Assembly: GCA_024654525.1 (NCBI GenBank)
Contig: JANLHI010000002.1
Span: 1-64,000 of the forward strand
Reading direction: 5' to 3'
Source: Patescibacteria group bacterium
GTDB taxonomy: Bacteria > Patescibacteria > Paceibacteria > UBA6257 > 2-01-FULL-56-20
DNA length: 64,000 bases
In this document: positions 33,502 to 42,755 of the stretch, one piece after another
Position numbering within the stretch: position 1 is the stretch's first letter
Layout of the letters: each line of letters starts with the position of its first letter
The notes under the pieces: model-generated
Database searches by the model: none
What the model saw: only the letters and a program-made list of their open reading frames with translations
What the model was told of the DNA's origin: nothing
Translations under genes and position numbers: made by a program

Positions 33502-34872
33502 TTAAATTCTTGCCAATCTTTTTTCTTTGAAAATTGGGACAACGTAAGCAATGATGGAAATAAGAAGTCCTGGAATAAATGCAAAGTTCACATTGATTGG
33601 CAAAACAATCAGAGTCGCCAAGAAGCCAAGCAATATGCTCCAATAAGCAGATTTTTCGTTTTTAACTTTCCAAACTAATCCACCCAACAATGCGGGAGCA
33701 AAAATTATTAGAACTTGAACTGATACTATCGCAAGGGTTACAATGTCTTGCACAAAATAGGCGATAGCAAGCCCGACAAGTCCAAAAAGTGAGGCTGAAA
33801 TTTTCCCGACCCTTAACACTTCTTCCTCTGAAGCATTTTTGTATTTTGCGAGGAAAAAATCCTTAGTAATAGTGGCGGAACCAACCATAATCCCAGTATC
33901 CACAGTAGACATAATAATCGCCAAAACGCTTGCAAGCCCCAAACCAAGCAGTCCGGACGGAAGAATTTCCGCCATCAATGCAAACATCGCGCCATCAGCG
34001 TCGGCATTTGGCACAATATGGTAAGCAAGTAATCCAACCAGAATAGCCGCACCAATCACTCCAACTTTTAGTATGCCCGACCAGTAAAAAGCAATTTTTG
34101 CGGTTCTTTCGTCAGTAGCGGCAAATACTCGTTGCCATGCATCGACTGATGTTAGGATTAATGGGAATCCAAGCAAAACGCCCGCCCAGAAAAATATCGG
34201 TCCATTGTAGTTATATAGATTAAAAAATCCTTCAGGGAGAATAAGAAGTTCTTTAATTCCCACCAAAGCAAAACCTTTTATGAAAAGAAAGATAAAAACA
34301 GGAAACATCACAAAAAATTGAAGCGCGTCCGTATAAAAATCTCCCTTTACGCCCGCGAGAGCGGTATACAAAATAGTTATGAGAGCGACTATTAAGAGAG
34401 CGGGCGTAAAAGATAAATTCGTCGTAACATTTATCAATTGAGCGAAAGCTACAAACTGAATTCCTGTTCCAAAAAAATATGCAATTAAAACAACTAGCCG
34501 ACCGATTTTTCTTGCTCTATCCGAATATTGGTAAGCAAGATAATCTCCAAATGTATATGCTTTTTGTTCGTCGCCAAATTTTTTTATTCTTGGGGCAAGG
34601 TAGCCCATCAAGGCCCAACCCAAAGCCGAAGCAATCATAAAAAGTACTCCGAAAGAAATCCCTGTTTGAAAACTGGCACTTGCGACGCCAAGCACCGTCC
34701 CCGCACCGACGCTTGTGGATAACGCGGTAAAAATTAAAAAGAAAAGTGTGGTGTTTCTATTGTTCACAAAATATCCTTCCGCTCCTTCTTTTTTGCTTAA
34801 ATAAAAACCCAAGCCGAGAACGACCAACATATAAATAACGAGGACAAAAATATCAAGGGTTGATATATTCAT
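33502..34872 (-). CDS. Sodium/solute symporter (SSS family), second copy
   Basis: EGAEGYFVNNRNTTLFFLIFTALSTSVGAGTVLGVASASFQTGISFG and SVLAIIMSTVDTGIMVGSATITKDFFLAKYKN are typical of SSS helices 1-2 and 8-9 (sodium site, ST-D). There are 12-13 helices. Substrate unknown. It is separated from the sigma-factor remnant by about 120 bases. Upstream CATTAT ends six bases before the ATG. Confidence 0.88.
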   Translation of the reverse strand: MNISTLDIFVLVIYMLVVLGLGFYLSKKEGAEGYFVNNRNTTLFFLIFTALSTSVGAGTVLGVASASFQTGISFGVLFMIASALGWALMGYLAPRIKKFGDEQKAYTFGDYLAYQYSDRARKIGRLVVLIAYFFGTGIQFVAFAQLINVTTNLSFTPALLIVALITILYTALAGVKGDFYTDALQFFVMFPVFIFLFIKGFALVGIKELLILPEGFFNLYNYNGPIFFWAGVLLGFPLILTSVDAWQRVFAATDERTAKIAFYWSGILKVGVIGAAILVGLLAYHIVPNADADGAMFALMAEILPSGLLGLGLASVLAIIMSTVDTGIMVGSATITKDFFLAKYKNASEEEVLRVGKISASLFGLVGLAIAYFVQDIVTLAIVSVQVLIIFAPALLGGLVWKVKNEKSAYWSILLGFLATLIVLPINVNFAFIPGLLISIIAYVVPIFKEKRLARI

Positions 34873-35247
34873 AAAATGATAATGGCATGTTTATAAAATA
34901 AATTCTACTGGCCACTGATTTTTTAAAAGCGAGAATGGCTCGGCAGAAAGATTCGCTATGAGAAAAATTCGCAGAAAATGAAAGGAATTTTTTTAGGGGG
35001 CGCGTGAAGCATTAATCTATTTTGAAAATAGTGCGAGTTTGGTAAAATAAAAACACCAAAACAGAACTCGCGCGCCGTGTGGCGCGTTTTTTGTGTATAT
35101 GCCTTGGATTTTTTCAATAGTTGCAAATCAAATACGGATTGCTTTTTATATTACAGTGTTGTGTAATATAACCGTCATCGGGGACTCCGGTGATTCTTGT
35201 TGCGGGTGCGCGACAAGAGGGGATTAACAATTGAAAATTGTGAGACT
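34873..35247. other. Intergenic stretch with a terminator and a structured leader
   Basis: It holds the start region of the symporter gene, then TCGCGCGCC-GTGT-GGCGCGTTTTTTG (35072-35095), a terminator whose gene I cannot see. Near 35178-35215 are two weak hairpins (TCATCGG/CCGGTGA and TTGTTGCG/CGCGACAA) that would lie in the leader of the next gene. Confidence 0.5.
35072..35095 (+). terminator. Orphan terminator
   Basis: CGCGCC-GTGT-GGCGCG followed by TTTTTTG; no plus-strand gene ends just upstream. Confidence 0.7.
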
Positions 35248-35469
35248 ATGAAAAAAGAATGCATTCACACAGAGAGGGATAGGACGATGGCATGGGATGC
35301 GGCGCTGTTTATCATTGGAGTAGTGGGAATTGCGCCTATCGTTGTGGTTACCAAATCTTTTCTGGGAGCAATCATCTGGATGATGGCTCTTTGGGTTTTC
35401 CGCTCATGGGCGTTACGAAAAGAAAAGACAACCTGGAAGTGGCTCACTCGCGGTTATAAGGGCAAATAG
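35248..35469 (+). CDS. Small hypothetical membrane protein
   Basis: A protein of 73 residues with two hydrophobic segments (AALFIIGVVGIAPIVVVT and GAIIWMMALWVFRSW) and a Lys/Arg-rich end (RKEKTTWKWLTRGYKGK). The start may be ATG 35248 or ATG 35287 (MAWDAALF), the latter being preceded by a purine-rich stretch. I recognise no family. Its own terminator follows. Confidence 0.55.
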   Translation: MKKECIHTERDRTMAWDAALFIIGVVGIAPIVVVTKSFLGAIIWMMALWVFRSWALRKEKTTWKWLTRGYKGK

Positions 35470-35480
35470 GAGTGACAAAT

Positions 35481-35525
35481 TTTAAAAGGAGGTGGCTGGA
35501 CATTCGCGTTCAACCACCTTTTCCT
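35481..35525 (+). terminator. Terminator of the small membrane protein gene
   Basis: AAAAGGAGGTGGCTG / CAACCACCTTTT stem, then TCCTATTTT. Confidence 0.75.
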
Positions 35526-35658
35526 ATTTTAAATCCTCTCCATTTTTCCTTAAAAGAATGGTGCTACATATGTGATGAGTAAAACTAAAAATCCGAGAGC
35601 AAATGCTGATTTTATATTAATTAATAGCGCAATCATGTTCTTTTGCTACCATATACAA

Positions 35659-36288
35659 GTGACGAAATTTATCATCGGTATTGATGAAGTGGGGCGCGGA
35701 GCGCTTGCGGGCCCGGTTGAAGTGGCGGCGGTATACACAAGGAAGGGAATAAGGATTAAGGAGAAAGGACTGGGTATGTTACGGGATTCGAAGAAGCTTA
35801 CTGCAAAAAAACGCGAGCAGTGGGCTGAATATATTAAAAATAATCCAAAAATTATATTTGCAACCGCGCGCGTGTATCCGCGCGGAGTGGAGAAAATGAA
35901 TATTGCTCGGGCAACGAATGAAGCGGCGCTTCGGGCATATGAGAAGCTTGTTGCAAATAACGAATTGCGAATAGCGAATTTCGCAGTGTTTCTGGATGGC
36001 GGGCTTTACCTTGGGAATGGATGTCAGCCGAAAAATGCGAAGACAGTGGTCCGAGGTGATGAAAAATTCATCGCAGTGAAGCTGGCTTCGATTATGGCAA
36101 AGGTTTCGAGGGATCGATATATGACAAGGCTTGATATGAGATACCCGCAGTATGGGTTTGCGGTGCATAAAGGATATGGCACGAAAGCGCATATTGCCGC
36201 GTTAAAGAAATACGGGGTGAGTACGACGCACCGATTGACGTTTCTCAAGAAATACCCTACTATGCAACAAGTGATAAGGAAAAAGTAG
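35659..36288 (+). CDS. rnhB: Ribonuclease HII
   Basis: FIIGIDEVGRGALAGPVEVAAV holds the DE pair of RNase HII, AVFLDGG the third acid, and MAKVSRDRYM plus KGYGTKAHIAALKKYG the substrate-handling and C-terminal motifs. It removes ribonucleotides from DNA. GTG 35659 is chosen because homology begins with TKFIIGIDEVGRG and a TACCAT -10 candidate ends six bases before it; an in-frame ATG at 35572 would add 29 unlike residues. It starts a housekeeping cluster. Confidence 0.93.
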   Translation: MTKFIIGIDEVGRGALAGPVEVAAVYTRKGIRIKEKGLGMLRDSKKLTAKKREQWAEYIKNNPKIIFATARVYPRGVEKMNIARATNEAALRAYEKLVANNELRIANFAVFLDGGLYLGNGCQPKNAKTVVRGDEKFIAVKLASIMAKVSRDRYMTRLDMRYPQYGFAVHKGYGTKAHIAALKKYGVSTTHRLTFLKKYPTMQQVIRKK

Positions 36289-36324
36289 CAGGTTGTGATT
36301 TCTGCTGTATCACTTTTTAACTCT

Positions 36325-36477
36325 ATGGGAGGCGTTCCAACAAAACATCATAGTAAAGGGAAAGTAGGCCGGAGACGGTCTCATTTGGCGCTCAAGAAAA
36401 AGAAGATTCTTGTATGCGCGTCATGCAAAGGCCCCAAGCTTACTCACCGAACGTGCAAGCAGTGTGGAAAGAAATAG
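36325..36477 (+). CDS. rpmF: Ribosomal protein bL32
   Basis: The 50-residue protein begins MGGVPTKHHSKGKVGRRRSHLALKK and has CASC ... CKQCGKK, the four-cysteine zinc form of bL32. Start at ATG 36325; the earlier in-frame codons are not conserved. Confidence 0.95.
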   Translation: MGGVPTKHHSKGKVGRRRSHLALKKKKILVCASCKGPKLTHRTCKQCGKK

Positions 36478-36576
36478 AAGAAGTTCAAATTTCAAAATTC
36501 AAAAATGAAAATTAAAGTGTTTGCGGAGCACGCTCATCCATTTTGCACTTTGATGTTTCCGTTTTAAACTTTCATT

Positions 36577-37062
36577 ATGGCTACTCGGCACCTTGTAAGA
36601 ACAGTGATTCTCCAGTCCCTTTATGAATGGGATTTTTATCATAAAGAGAAGGATATTATTGCGATTCTTGAGAGAAATCTCCAAGAATTCGCGTCGGGCA
36701 TAGACGAGCCCGATTTTGCGTGGAGAATTTTAAAAGGTCTCGTGGAGCATTTGCGCGAGATAGACGAAATAATTGTGCGTGTTGCGCCAGAATGGCCTCT
36801 TGATAAAGTTGCCATAATTGACAGGAATATTCTTCGAATAGGGCTTTACGAATTGATGTACGCGAATCCCGAAGAAGTACCTCCCAAAGTCGCTATTAAT
36901 GAAGCGATTGAAGTTGCAAAAAATTACGGCGGTCCAAGCTCTGCGCGATTTGTAAACGGCGTATTGGGTACGGTCTATCGCGAGGTGCAAGCGAAGCGCG
37001 GTGATGTGGTTTCCGAAGTACCTGTCGCGCCGAAACGTAAGAAACGGAAAGATGCAAAATAG
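36577..37062 (+). CDS. nusB: Transcription antitermination factor NusB
   Basis: TRHLVRTVILQSLYEWDF at the start and LDKVAIIDRNILRIGLYELMYANPEEVPPKVAINEAIEVAKNYGGPSSARFVNGVLG at the end are the NusB RNA-binding helical fold. It works with NusE (S10) on rRNA operons. The C-terminal 20 residues are basic and extra. It overlaps rnc by 11 bases. Confidence 0.95.
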   Translation: MATRHLVRTVILQSLYEWDFYHKEKDIIAILERNLQEFASGIDEPDFAWRILKGLVEHLREIDEIIVRVAPEWPLDKVAIIDRNILRIGLYELMYANPEEVPPKVAINEAIEVAKNYGGPSSARFVNGVLGTVYREVQAKRGDVVSEVPVAPKRKKRKDAK

Positions 37063-37747
37063 TCCCGATACACAAGCTCTCGAAACAGCAATTGGCGTTC
37101 CAATCGGGAACGTTGATTTATACTACGCGGCGCTCACGCATCGTTCCTATTTAAATGAAGAACCTCATTGGCCTCATGGGCATAACGAACGGCTGGAGTA
37201 TCTTGGAGATGCGGTGTTGGAGCTTGTGGTGAGCGAGGATCTCTATTTAAAATTTCCCGATGATCCGGAAGGGAAACTTACACTTCTTCGCGCGGCGCTC
37301 GTAAACTACCAATTTCTTGCACGCGTGGCGGAAGATATCAATCTTAACAGCTTTCTCCTTATGTCGCGTGGTGAAAACAGAGATGTAGGAAAGGCGCGCG
37401 AAGTTATTTTGGCGAACGCGATGGAAGCGCTTATCGGCGCAATTTATCTTGACCAAGGGCTTGGTGAAGCAAAAAAATTCATTGATCGTTTCGTCATGGT
37501 AAGTCTTGGTGAGATTGTGAGAAATGGAAGTTATAAAGATGCGAAAAGTGAGCTTCAAGAACTGATTCAAGAAAAGAAAAAAGTAACTCCTTCATATCGG
37601 GTACTTGATGAAAACGGCCCTGCGCATAAAAGAACATTCCGAATAGGAGTGTATTTTGGTGAAGATCTTATTGCCGAAGGAGAAGGACTGTCAAAGCAAG
37701 AGGGAGAGGTTGAAGCGGCGCGAAAAGCGTTAGAGAAGGTGAGATAG
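37052..37747 (+). CDS. rnc: Ribonuclease III
   Basis: The signature HNERLEYLGDAVLELVVSEDLY and the second acidic set (ANAMEALIGAIYLDQG) form the RNase III catalytic domain; the C-terminal 70 residues (DAKSELQELIQEKKKVTPSYRV ... GEGLSKQEGEVEAARKALEKV) are the double-stranded RNA-binding domain. It should cut the 16S leader/trailer stem and perhaps the hairpin insertions seen at 18027 and 19586. ATG 37052 (MQNSPDTQ) lies inside the end of nusB, so translation is coupled. Confidence 0.95.
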   Translation: MQNSPDTQALETAIGVPIGNVDLYYAALTHRSYLNEEPHWPHGHNERLEYLGDAVLELVVSEDLYLKFPDDPEGKLTLLRAALVNYQFLARVAEDINLNSFLLMSRGENRDVGKAREVILANAMEALIGAIYLDQGLGEAKKFIDRFVMVSLGEIVRNGSYKDAKSELQELIQEKKKVTPSYRVLDENGPAHKRTFRIGVYFGEDLIAEGEGLSKQEGEVEAARKALEKVR

Positions 37748-37871
37748 TGAGACATTCAAAAAATAAATTCCCAATGGTATATTAGTGCTAAAGTTCAAAT
37801 TGTTACGGGTGGTCTTTTGGAGTTTTGAAATTGGTTTAATAGGTAAGCGTTGAAGTTTGGATTTTCCTACC

Positions 37872-40094
37872 ATGCATTTACTTAAGCGTCTTGAACTAAA
37901 TGGTTTTAAATCGTTTGCGGGAAAGACCGTGCTTGATTTTCCGAACGGTATTACTGCGATTGTTGGGCCGAACGGTTCGGGAAAGTCGAATGTGGTTGAT
38001 GCAATTCGATGGCTTCTCGGTGAGCGTGACGCAAAACACCTTCGTGGTGGGAAAGTGGAAGATCTGATTTTTGCGGGAACTCCGGATCGCCCGCGTGCGG
38101 GACTTGCACAGGCGAGTCTGCATTTCGATAACGAGAAAAAGTTTTTTCCGCTTGATACTGCGGAAGTCACGGTAAGCCGAGAAGTTGCTCGTGACGGAAC
38201 AAGTAAATATTTTTTGAATAAAGCGGAGGTGTTGTTGCGCGATCTTGTGGATTTTTTTGCACAGGCACGTTTGGGAAGTCGGGGAATCGTGGTGGTAACG
38301 CAGGGGAATAGCGATCTTTTTATACGTGCCGAGCCGAAAGTCCGACGCGAGATGATTGAGGAAATTTTGGGTCTTCGCGAATACCAGATTAAAAAAGCGG
38401 ATGCGGAACGCCGTCTTGGACAAAGCGAGGATAATTTACGCAAGGCACACGCGCTTATTGATGAGATTCTTCCTCATCTCCGCTCGTTGCGCAGACAGGC
38501 AACACGATGGGAAAAGAGAGGTGCGTGTGAAGAAGAACTTCGTACGCTCGAGAATCACTATTTCGGAGAGTCGTGGAAAGACATTGCAGTGCAATCGTCT
38601 GTGCTCGAGGAAGAGATGAAACAGCATAATGTGCGGGGAGAAACGTTGCAACGCGAGCTTTCTGATGCCGAAAAAAAAGAAAAAGATATCGAGAAAAGTC
38701 AGCCGGAGGAAAGAAAGGAACTCGCTTCATTGCGCGAAGAAATGCGCGCTATTCTCGAGAAGAAAAGCATAATGGAAAAAAATGTGGCGCGTCTTGAAGC
38801 GCAAGCGGAAATTGTGTCTCATGACGAATCGGATGATGAATTTCTTCCTTCCGGGGAGATAATGAAAGTGGTACAGCGAGTGCGTGACATGTTACTTGCG
38901 GCAGAAGATGCCGATGTAGAGGCATTGCAGACCACAATCCAATCCGCGCTTGATGAATTCGAGACGCTGTTTGCAAGTCATGTAAAGAAGAAAAAACCGG
39001 CAACAGATGCGCCGTCGAATGTAATGCACGAAGAATTGCAAAAGGTTACGGATGCGCTTTCGGTACTCAGTAAGGAACTCAATGCATTTCGCGCAAAAGA
39101 GCAGGAACTTGAAAAAGGACAAGAGGATTTTTATAAGATATTCACTGCGGCAGTGCGCGAAGTGGAACGTATTCGCAAAGAACTGCATGCATGGGAGGCG
39201 GTGCGTCAGGATAAACTTCTTCGCAAAGAACGCCATACTTTCCAGCGCGAAGAATTGCGCCGTCAGATGTGGCAAGCAGGGAGAAAGCCCGAAGAGTTTG
39301 ACGGTGGGGAAAAAGTGGAGAATATGACATATAGCCGAGATGAAGCGGAAAGAAAAATGTTGCGTTTGCGCGGAGAACTTGCGGCAATCGGCGAGATTGA
39401 CGAGGCGGTGATGAAAGAAGCGAAAGAGACGGAATCGCGGTATGAATTTTTGACGCATGAAGCGGAAGATCTGAAAAAAGCGGTGGGCGATTTAAGGAAT
39501 CTTATTCGCGAACTTTCGGATAAAATACGAACGGAATTCGGTGGCGCACTCCACACCATCAATGACGAGTTCAAAAAGTTTTTTGGATTAATGTTTGACG
39601 GGGGAAGCGCGAAATTAAAAATCCAAAAACAAAAACTTAAAAGTTATTCTGAGAAAGAAGAGAGTCAGACCGGCAATTCTGAAAGCAAGGAGTCGGAATC
39701 AGGACTTCACCCCGGGGAGTTTATCGAAGAGGATCAGGAAGAGGGAATTGAGATTGAGTTTAAGCTCCCTCGAAAACGGGCAAATTCACTTGATGTACTC
39801 TCGGGCGGTGAGCGAAGTTTGGTGGGACTTGCCGCGCTTTTTGCGCTGATTTCAGTGAGCCCCCCGCCATTTTTAGTGCTCGATGAAATTGATGCCGCGC
39901 TTGATGAGCGAAATGCGCGTCGTTTCGCCGATTTACTCAAGGAGTTTGCACGAAAGACGCAATTTATCGTAGTAACGCACAACCGTGCAACCATGGAGTC
40001 TGCAAACGTACTTTATGGGGTAACACTTGGTCCCGATGGCACCTCGAAAGTGCTTTCGTTATCGCTTGAAAAAGGAGTAGCGCAAGTTTCATGA
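37872..40094 (+). CDS. smc: Short SMC-family chromosome protein without recognisable hinge
   Basis: The N-terminal ATPase half (LELNGFKSFAGKTVLDFPNGITAIVGPNGSGKSNVVDAIRWLLGE, Walker A at about 32-40) and C-terminal half (LSGGERSLVGLAALFAL, near 642; FLVLDEIDAALDERN, near 668) are good SMC matches. The intervening 450 residues are coiled coil broken only by an acidic, low-complexity stretch; no globular hinge is visible. At 740 residues it is far below the normal 1,150-1,200. Without a hinge the two coils may be closed differently. A Glu/Ser-rich insertion (about 595-625) lies in the C-terminal ATPase part. Confidence 0.85.
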   Translation: MHLLKRLELNGFKSFAGKTVLDFPNGITAIVGPNGSGKSNVVDAIRWLLGERDAKHLRGGKVEDLIFAGTPDRPRAGLAQASLHFDNEKKFFPLDTAEVTVSREVARDGTSKYFLNKAEVLLRDLVDFFAQARLGSRGIVVVTQGNSDLFIRAEPKVRREMIEEILGLREYQIKKADAERRLGQSEDNLRKAHALIDEILPHLRSLRRQATRWEKRGACEEELRTLENHYFGESWKDIAVQSSVLEEEMKQHNVRGETLQRELSDAEKKEKDIEKSQPEERKELASLREEMRAILEKKSIMEKNVARLEAQAEIVSHDESDDEFLPSGEIMKVVQRVRDMLLAAEDADVEALQTTIQSALDEFETLFASHVKKKKPATDAPSNVMHEELQKVTDALSVLSKELNAFRAKEQELEKGQEDFYKIFTAAVREVERIRKELHAWEAVRQDKLLRKERHTFQREELRRQMWQAGRKPEEFDGGEKVENMTYSRDEAERKMLRLRGELAAIGEIDEAVMKEAKETESRYEFLTHEAEDLKKAVGDLRNLIRELSDKIRTEFGGALHTINDEFKKFFGLMFDGGSAKLKIQKQKLKSYSEKEESQTGNSESKESESGLHPGEFIEEDQEEGIEIEFKLPRKRANSLDVLSGGERSLVGLAALFALISVSPPPFLVLDEIDAALDERNARRFADLLKEFARKTQFIVVTHNRATMESANVLYGVTLGPDGTSKVLSLSLEKGVAQVS

Positions 40095-40795
40095 ATATTC
40101 CGCGACATATTCTCATTATTCCCGATGGCAATCGTAGATGGGCGCGCGCGAAAAATAAACCCGCGCATATGGGGCATCTTGAGGGCGTGCGAATTACCGG
40201 CGCGATATTGAAAGAAACGCTGAATCTTGGAGTAACCACAATCACTATATGGGGCGCTTCGGAAAAAAACCTCACCAAACGTTCGCGACAGGAAGTTGCG
40301 TTTCTTGGAAAAATATTCAAAATTTATTTCACAAAACTTCTGAAAGAATCTGATCTGGAAAAATATGATGTACGTATTCGTGCGCTTGGGAAATGGAAAG
40401 AGCTTTTGCCTCAATCGGTTTCTGCCACGGTACAAAAATGCATTGATACCACAAAAACACACAAAACTCGCTCGCTCACATTCCTTCTTGGTTACAATGG
40501 TAAGGATGAAATGAGAAATGCGATAGCGGATATTGCGGCGGAAAAGCTCAAGAATCCAAAGATAAAAATCAGGGAAGATGACATTAAAAAGTATCTTTGG
40601 ACAAAGGATTTACCGCCGGTGGATTTAGTAATTCGTACGGGAGGAGAACCGCATCTTTCCACAGGAGTAATGATGTGGGATATTGCCGATGCGCGATTTT
40701 ATTTCACCGAAACATTTTGGCCCGCATTCACGCCAAAAGAATTAAGAAAAGCGGTGGATGAGTACTCGCGTCTTGAAAAGCGTGATGGCGCGTGA
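40091..40795 (+). CDS. uppS: Isoprenyl (undecaprenyl) diphosphate synthase
   Basis: HILIIPDGNRRWARAKN is the catalytic Asp motif (a Pro replaces the usual Met before DGN), GHLEGV follows, and LVIRTGGEPHLS is the C-terminal binding motif. It makes the lipid carrier for wall polymers. It overlaps smc by four bases (ATGA). Confidence 0.92.
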   Translation: MNIPRHILIIPDGNRRWARAKNKPAHMGHLEGVRITGAILKETLNLGVTTITIWGASEKNLTKRSRQEVAFLGKIFKIYFTKLLKESDLEKYDVRIRALGKWKELLPQSVSATVQKCIDTTKTHKTRSLTFLLGYNGKDEMRNAIADIAAEKLKNPKIKIREDDIKKYLWTKDLPPVDLVIRTGGEPHLSTGVMMWDIADARFYFTETFWPAFTPKELRKAVDEYSRLEKRDGA

Positions 40796-40840
40796 GTTGC
40801 GAAAGTGTTCTTTTTGGCTACAATGTGAGCGGTAGAGAAA

Positions 40841-40914
40841 GGGCCCATAGTTAAGTGGTATAACGGCGCATTCGCATTGCGCAGGCGGGAGTTCGATTCT
40901 CCCTGGGTCCACCA
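40841..40914 (+). tRNA. tRNA-Ala (anticodon CGC)
   Basis: Acceptor GGGCCCA pairs with TGGGTCC; this gives G3:U70, the alanine identity pair. The anticodon stem GCGCA/TGCGC encloses TTCGCAT. CCA is encoded (40912-40914), unlike tRNA-Leu in this window. The accessory region starts right after it. Confidence 0.93.
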
Positions 40915-41037
40915 AATGATAATTTTCGAGAGCGTTGTGCTGATTTAATTCGTAAACTAGGCCTAATTTGGCAGTTCTAATTTGTATCACTACTGAAAAG
41001 CCACGTGTTATCCACACTTCAGGTTTGTTTATATTAC

Positions 41038-41098
41038 TTGACCTGATGTAAGCAAAGGAGTATACTTTGTTTACATTGATAAAAAGATGTAAGCAAAC
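41038..41098 (+). promoter_or_regulatory. Promoter and operator of the fic gene
   Basis: TTGACC (41038-41043), spacer 17, TATACT (41061-41066). The -10 sits between two arms of an inverted repeat, ATGTAAGCAAAG (41046-41057) and CTTTGTTTACAT (41065-41076). A third copy of the half-site, ATGTAAGCAAAC (41087-41098), abuts the start codon. This looks like a repressor site, perhaps bound by the Fic protein's own C-terminal winged helix. Confidence 0.75.
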
Positions 41099-42241
41099 AT
41101 GAAATCACTAGATATCGGCCAGTTAAAAGATCAAAAAGAAGGCTTTAAAGCTTTCGTTCCCAACCCTTTTCCTCCAAAGGGCGGTTTTGAGTTTGACCCG
41201 AAAATTCTGAAGAAAAGCGACGAGGCGACGCGCCTCTTGGGTAAACTCGACGGTATCACCAAACTCCTTCCCGATGTCGATTTTTTCTTGAGTATGTACC
41301 TGCGCAAGGACGCCGCATCATCAAGTCAAATCGAAGGGACGATGGCCACGATGATTGACGCCATCGAAGCCGAAGTCCAAGCAAGCGCGAATATTCCGGA
41401 AGATGTTGATGACATTCTGCATTACATCAAGGCGCTGAACTACGGGATGAAGCGCGTACAGCAAGACGACTTTCCGATGGCTCTCCGTTTTGTAAGAGAG
41501 TTACATAAGCAATTGATGGACAAGGCTCGAACGACTCATTATTCCGACCCAGGAGAATTCAGAAAATCACAGAACTGGATTGGTGGTACTCGTCCTGACA
41601 ATGCACGCTTCGTGCCTCCCCCTGTCGAAGAAATGCATGTTGCCTTGAATGATCTTGAGAAATTTATGCATTCGAGTGATGACATTCTCACGATCATCAA
41701 AGCGGCGCTTATACACGCGCAATTCGAAACGATTCACCCATTTCTCGATGGTAACGGTAGAACCGGTCGTATGCTCATAACGTTCTATCTTTGGAAAGAA
41801 GGTTATCTGGAGAAACCGGCATTGTTCCTGTCCTCCTACTTCAAGAAGCATCAAAAAGTCTATTACGAAAGACTGTTCGGCTATCACTTTGGAAGTGTTT
41901 CCGATTGGGTAGATTTCTTTCTTGATGGTGTCATTGAGATCGCCGGTGAGGCAATCGACATTGTCGGAAAGATCACGACACTTCGTGAAAAAGACATGCT
42001 CAAAGTACAGACTCTCGGCAAACGCTCGTCAGAGAGCGCGGCTTTGGTATTGCCAAAACTTTACGAACAGCCGATCGTCAACGTTGCGACGGTTCAAAAA
42101 TGGACCGGTTTTTCCCGAGTTGGCTCCCAGTCGGTGATCAATCGATTTATCGAGATGGGTATCCTTACTCCCAAGGATAAGGATAAGAAATACGGGCAAT
42201 CGTATATCTATAAAAAATACATAGATATATTTGCTGAATAA
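41099..42241 (+). CDS. Fic-family protein (AMPylator-type) with C-terminal winged helix
   Basis: The N-terminal domain (residues 1-110) includes SSQIEGTMATMIDAIEAE, the S/T-x-x-x-E-G type inhibitory helix of Fic proteins. The Fic core has HPFLDGNGRTGRMLI (about 219-233), the complete HPFx(D/E)GNGRxxR motif. The C-terminal 90 residues (PIVNVATVQKWTGFSRVGSQSVINRFIEMGILTPKD) look like a winged helix for DNA. Such proteins move AMP onto target hydroxyls, with own autoinhibition. It is transcribed from the operator-bearing promoter above and is probably self-regulated. Confidence 0.92.
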   Translation: MKSLDIGQLKDQKEGFKAFVPNPFPPKGGFEFDPKILKKSDEATRLLGKLDGITKLLPDVDFFLSMYLRKDAASSSQIEGTMATMIDAIEAEVQASANIPEDVDDILHYIKALNYGMKRVQQDDFPMALRFVRELHKQLMDKARTTHYSDPGEFRKSQNWIGGTRPDNARFVPPPVEEMHVALNDLEKFMHSSDDILTIIKAALIHAQFETIHPFLDGNGRTGRMLITFYLWKEGYLEKPALFLSSYFKKHQKVYYERLFGYHFGSVSDWVDFFLDGVIEIAGEAIDIVGKITTLREKDMLKVQTLGKRSSESAALVLPKLYEQPIVNVATVQKWTGFSRVGSQSVINRFIEMGILTPKDKDKKYGQSYIYKKYIDIFAE

Positions 42242-42246
42242 TTCAG

Positions 42247-42702
42247 ATGACACACGACATCATCAAAAACTTAATATTCGTGGATTGCGAGGGACACGGA
42301 CCGGCACCGACACTGAATGATTCGGTGGGTTTTGAATTTGGCGCGGTTGCGCACCCTTCAAAGCAGACATTCCACGGAATCGGGGCAACAAAAGAGACAT
42401 TTGAGGATTTCGACAAATGGATTTCATCCGTGGTAGAGAAAGGATTCAGGCCGCTGTTTGTGAGCGACAATCCGGCCTATGACTGGCAGTTCATAAACTA
42501 TTATTTCCACCTGCATCTCGGCAGAAACCCGTTCGGCCATTCGGCAAGAAGGATCGGCGATTTTTACGCCGGACTCGTTGGCAACTTCACTGATGGGAGT
42601 TCATGGAAAAAGCTACGGGTTACGGTGCATGACCACAATCCCGTAAACGATGCGATGGGTAATCTCGAAGCGTTCGAGAGGATATTAAGCGGAGAAAGAT
42701 AA
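42247..42702 (+). CDS. 3'-5' exoribonuclease-like protein (Rv2179c-like)
   Basis: FVDCEGHGPAPTLNDSVGFEFGAVA (first acidic motif), SDNPAYDWQFINYYFH and HDHNPVNDAMGNLEAF (third motif with the late His and Asp) resemble the DEDD-type exonuclease fold of mycobacterial Rv2179c. The first Asp is followed by Cys-Glu (DCE), so the metal pair appears complete. Five bases after fic, so in the same unit. Its targets are unknown. Confidence 0.75.
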   Translation: MTHDIIKNLIFVDCEGHGPAPTLNDSVGFEFGAVAHPSKQTFHGIGATKETFEDFDKWISSVVEKGFRPLFVSDNPAYDWQFINYYFHLHLGRNPFGHSARRIGDFYAGLVGNFTDGSSWKKLRVTVHDHNPVNDAMGNLEAFERILSGER

Positions 42703-42744
42703 AATATATGCCAAAGGAAATCGCCAAGAAAACTAAAGAAGAAG

Positions 42745-42750
42745 TATAAT
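42745..42750 (+). promoter_or_regulatory. -10 box of the mod gene
   Basis: TATAAT ends five bases before ATG 42756: leaderless start predicted. Confidence 0.6.
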
Positions 42751-42755
42751 TACAT

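Noticed and set aside
29926..34872. The two sodium/solute symporters as a recent tandem duplication
   Set aside because: They lie on opposite strands and differ widely in sequence, including the regions around helix 1.
41008..41016. DnaA-box-like TTATCCACA (also near 62556) as a replication origin
   Set aside because: Single isolated boxes without clusters, an A/T-rich unwinding region, or dnaA/dnaN nearby.
40841..41098. tRNA-Ala as an integration (att) site for the accessory region
   Set aside because: I could not find a second copy of the tRNA 3' end downstream, and there is no integrase gene.
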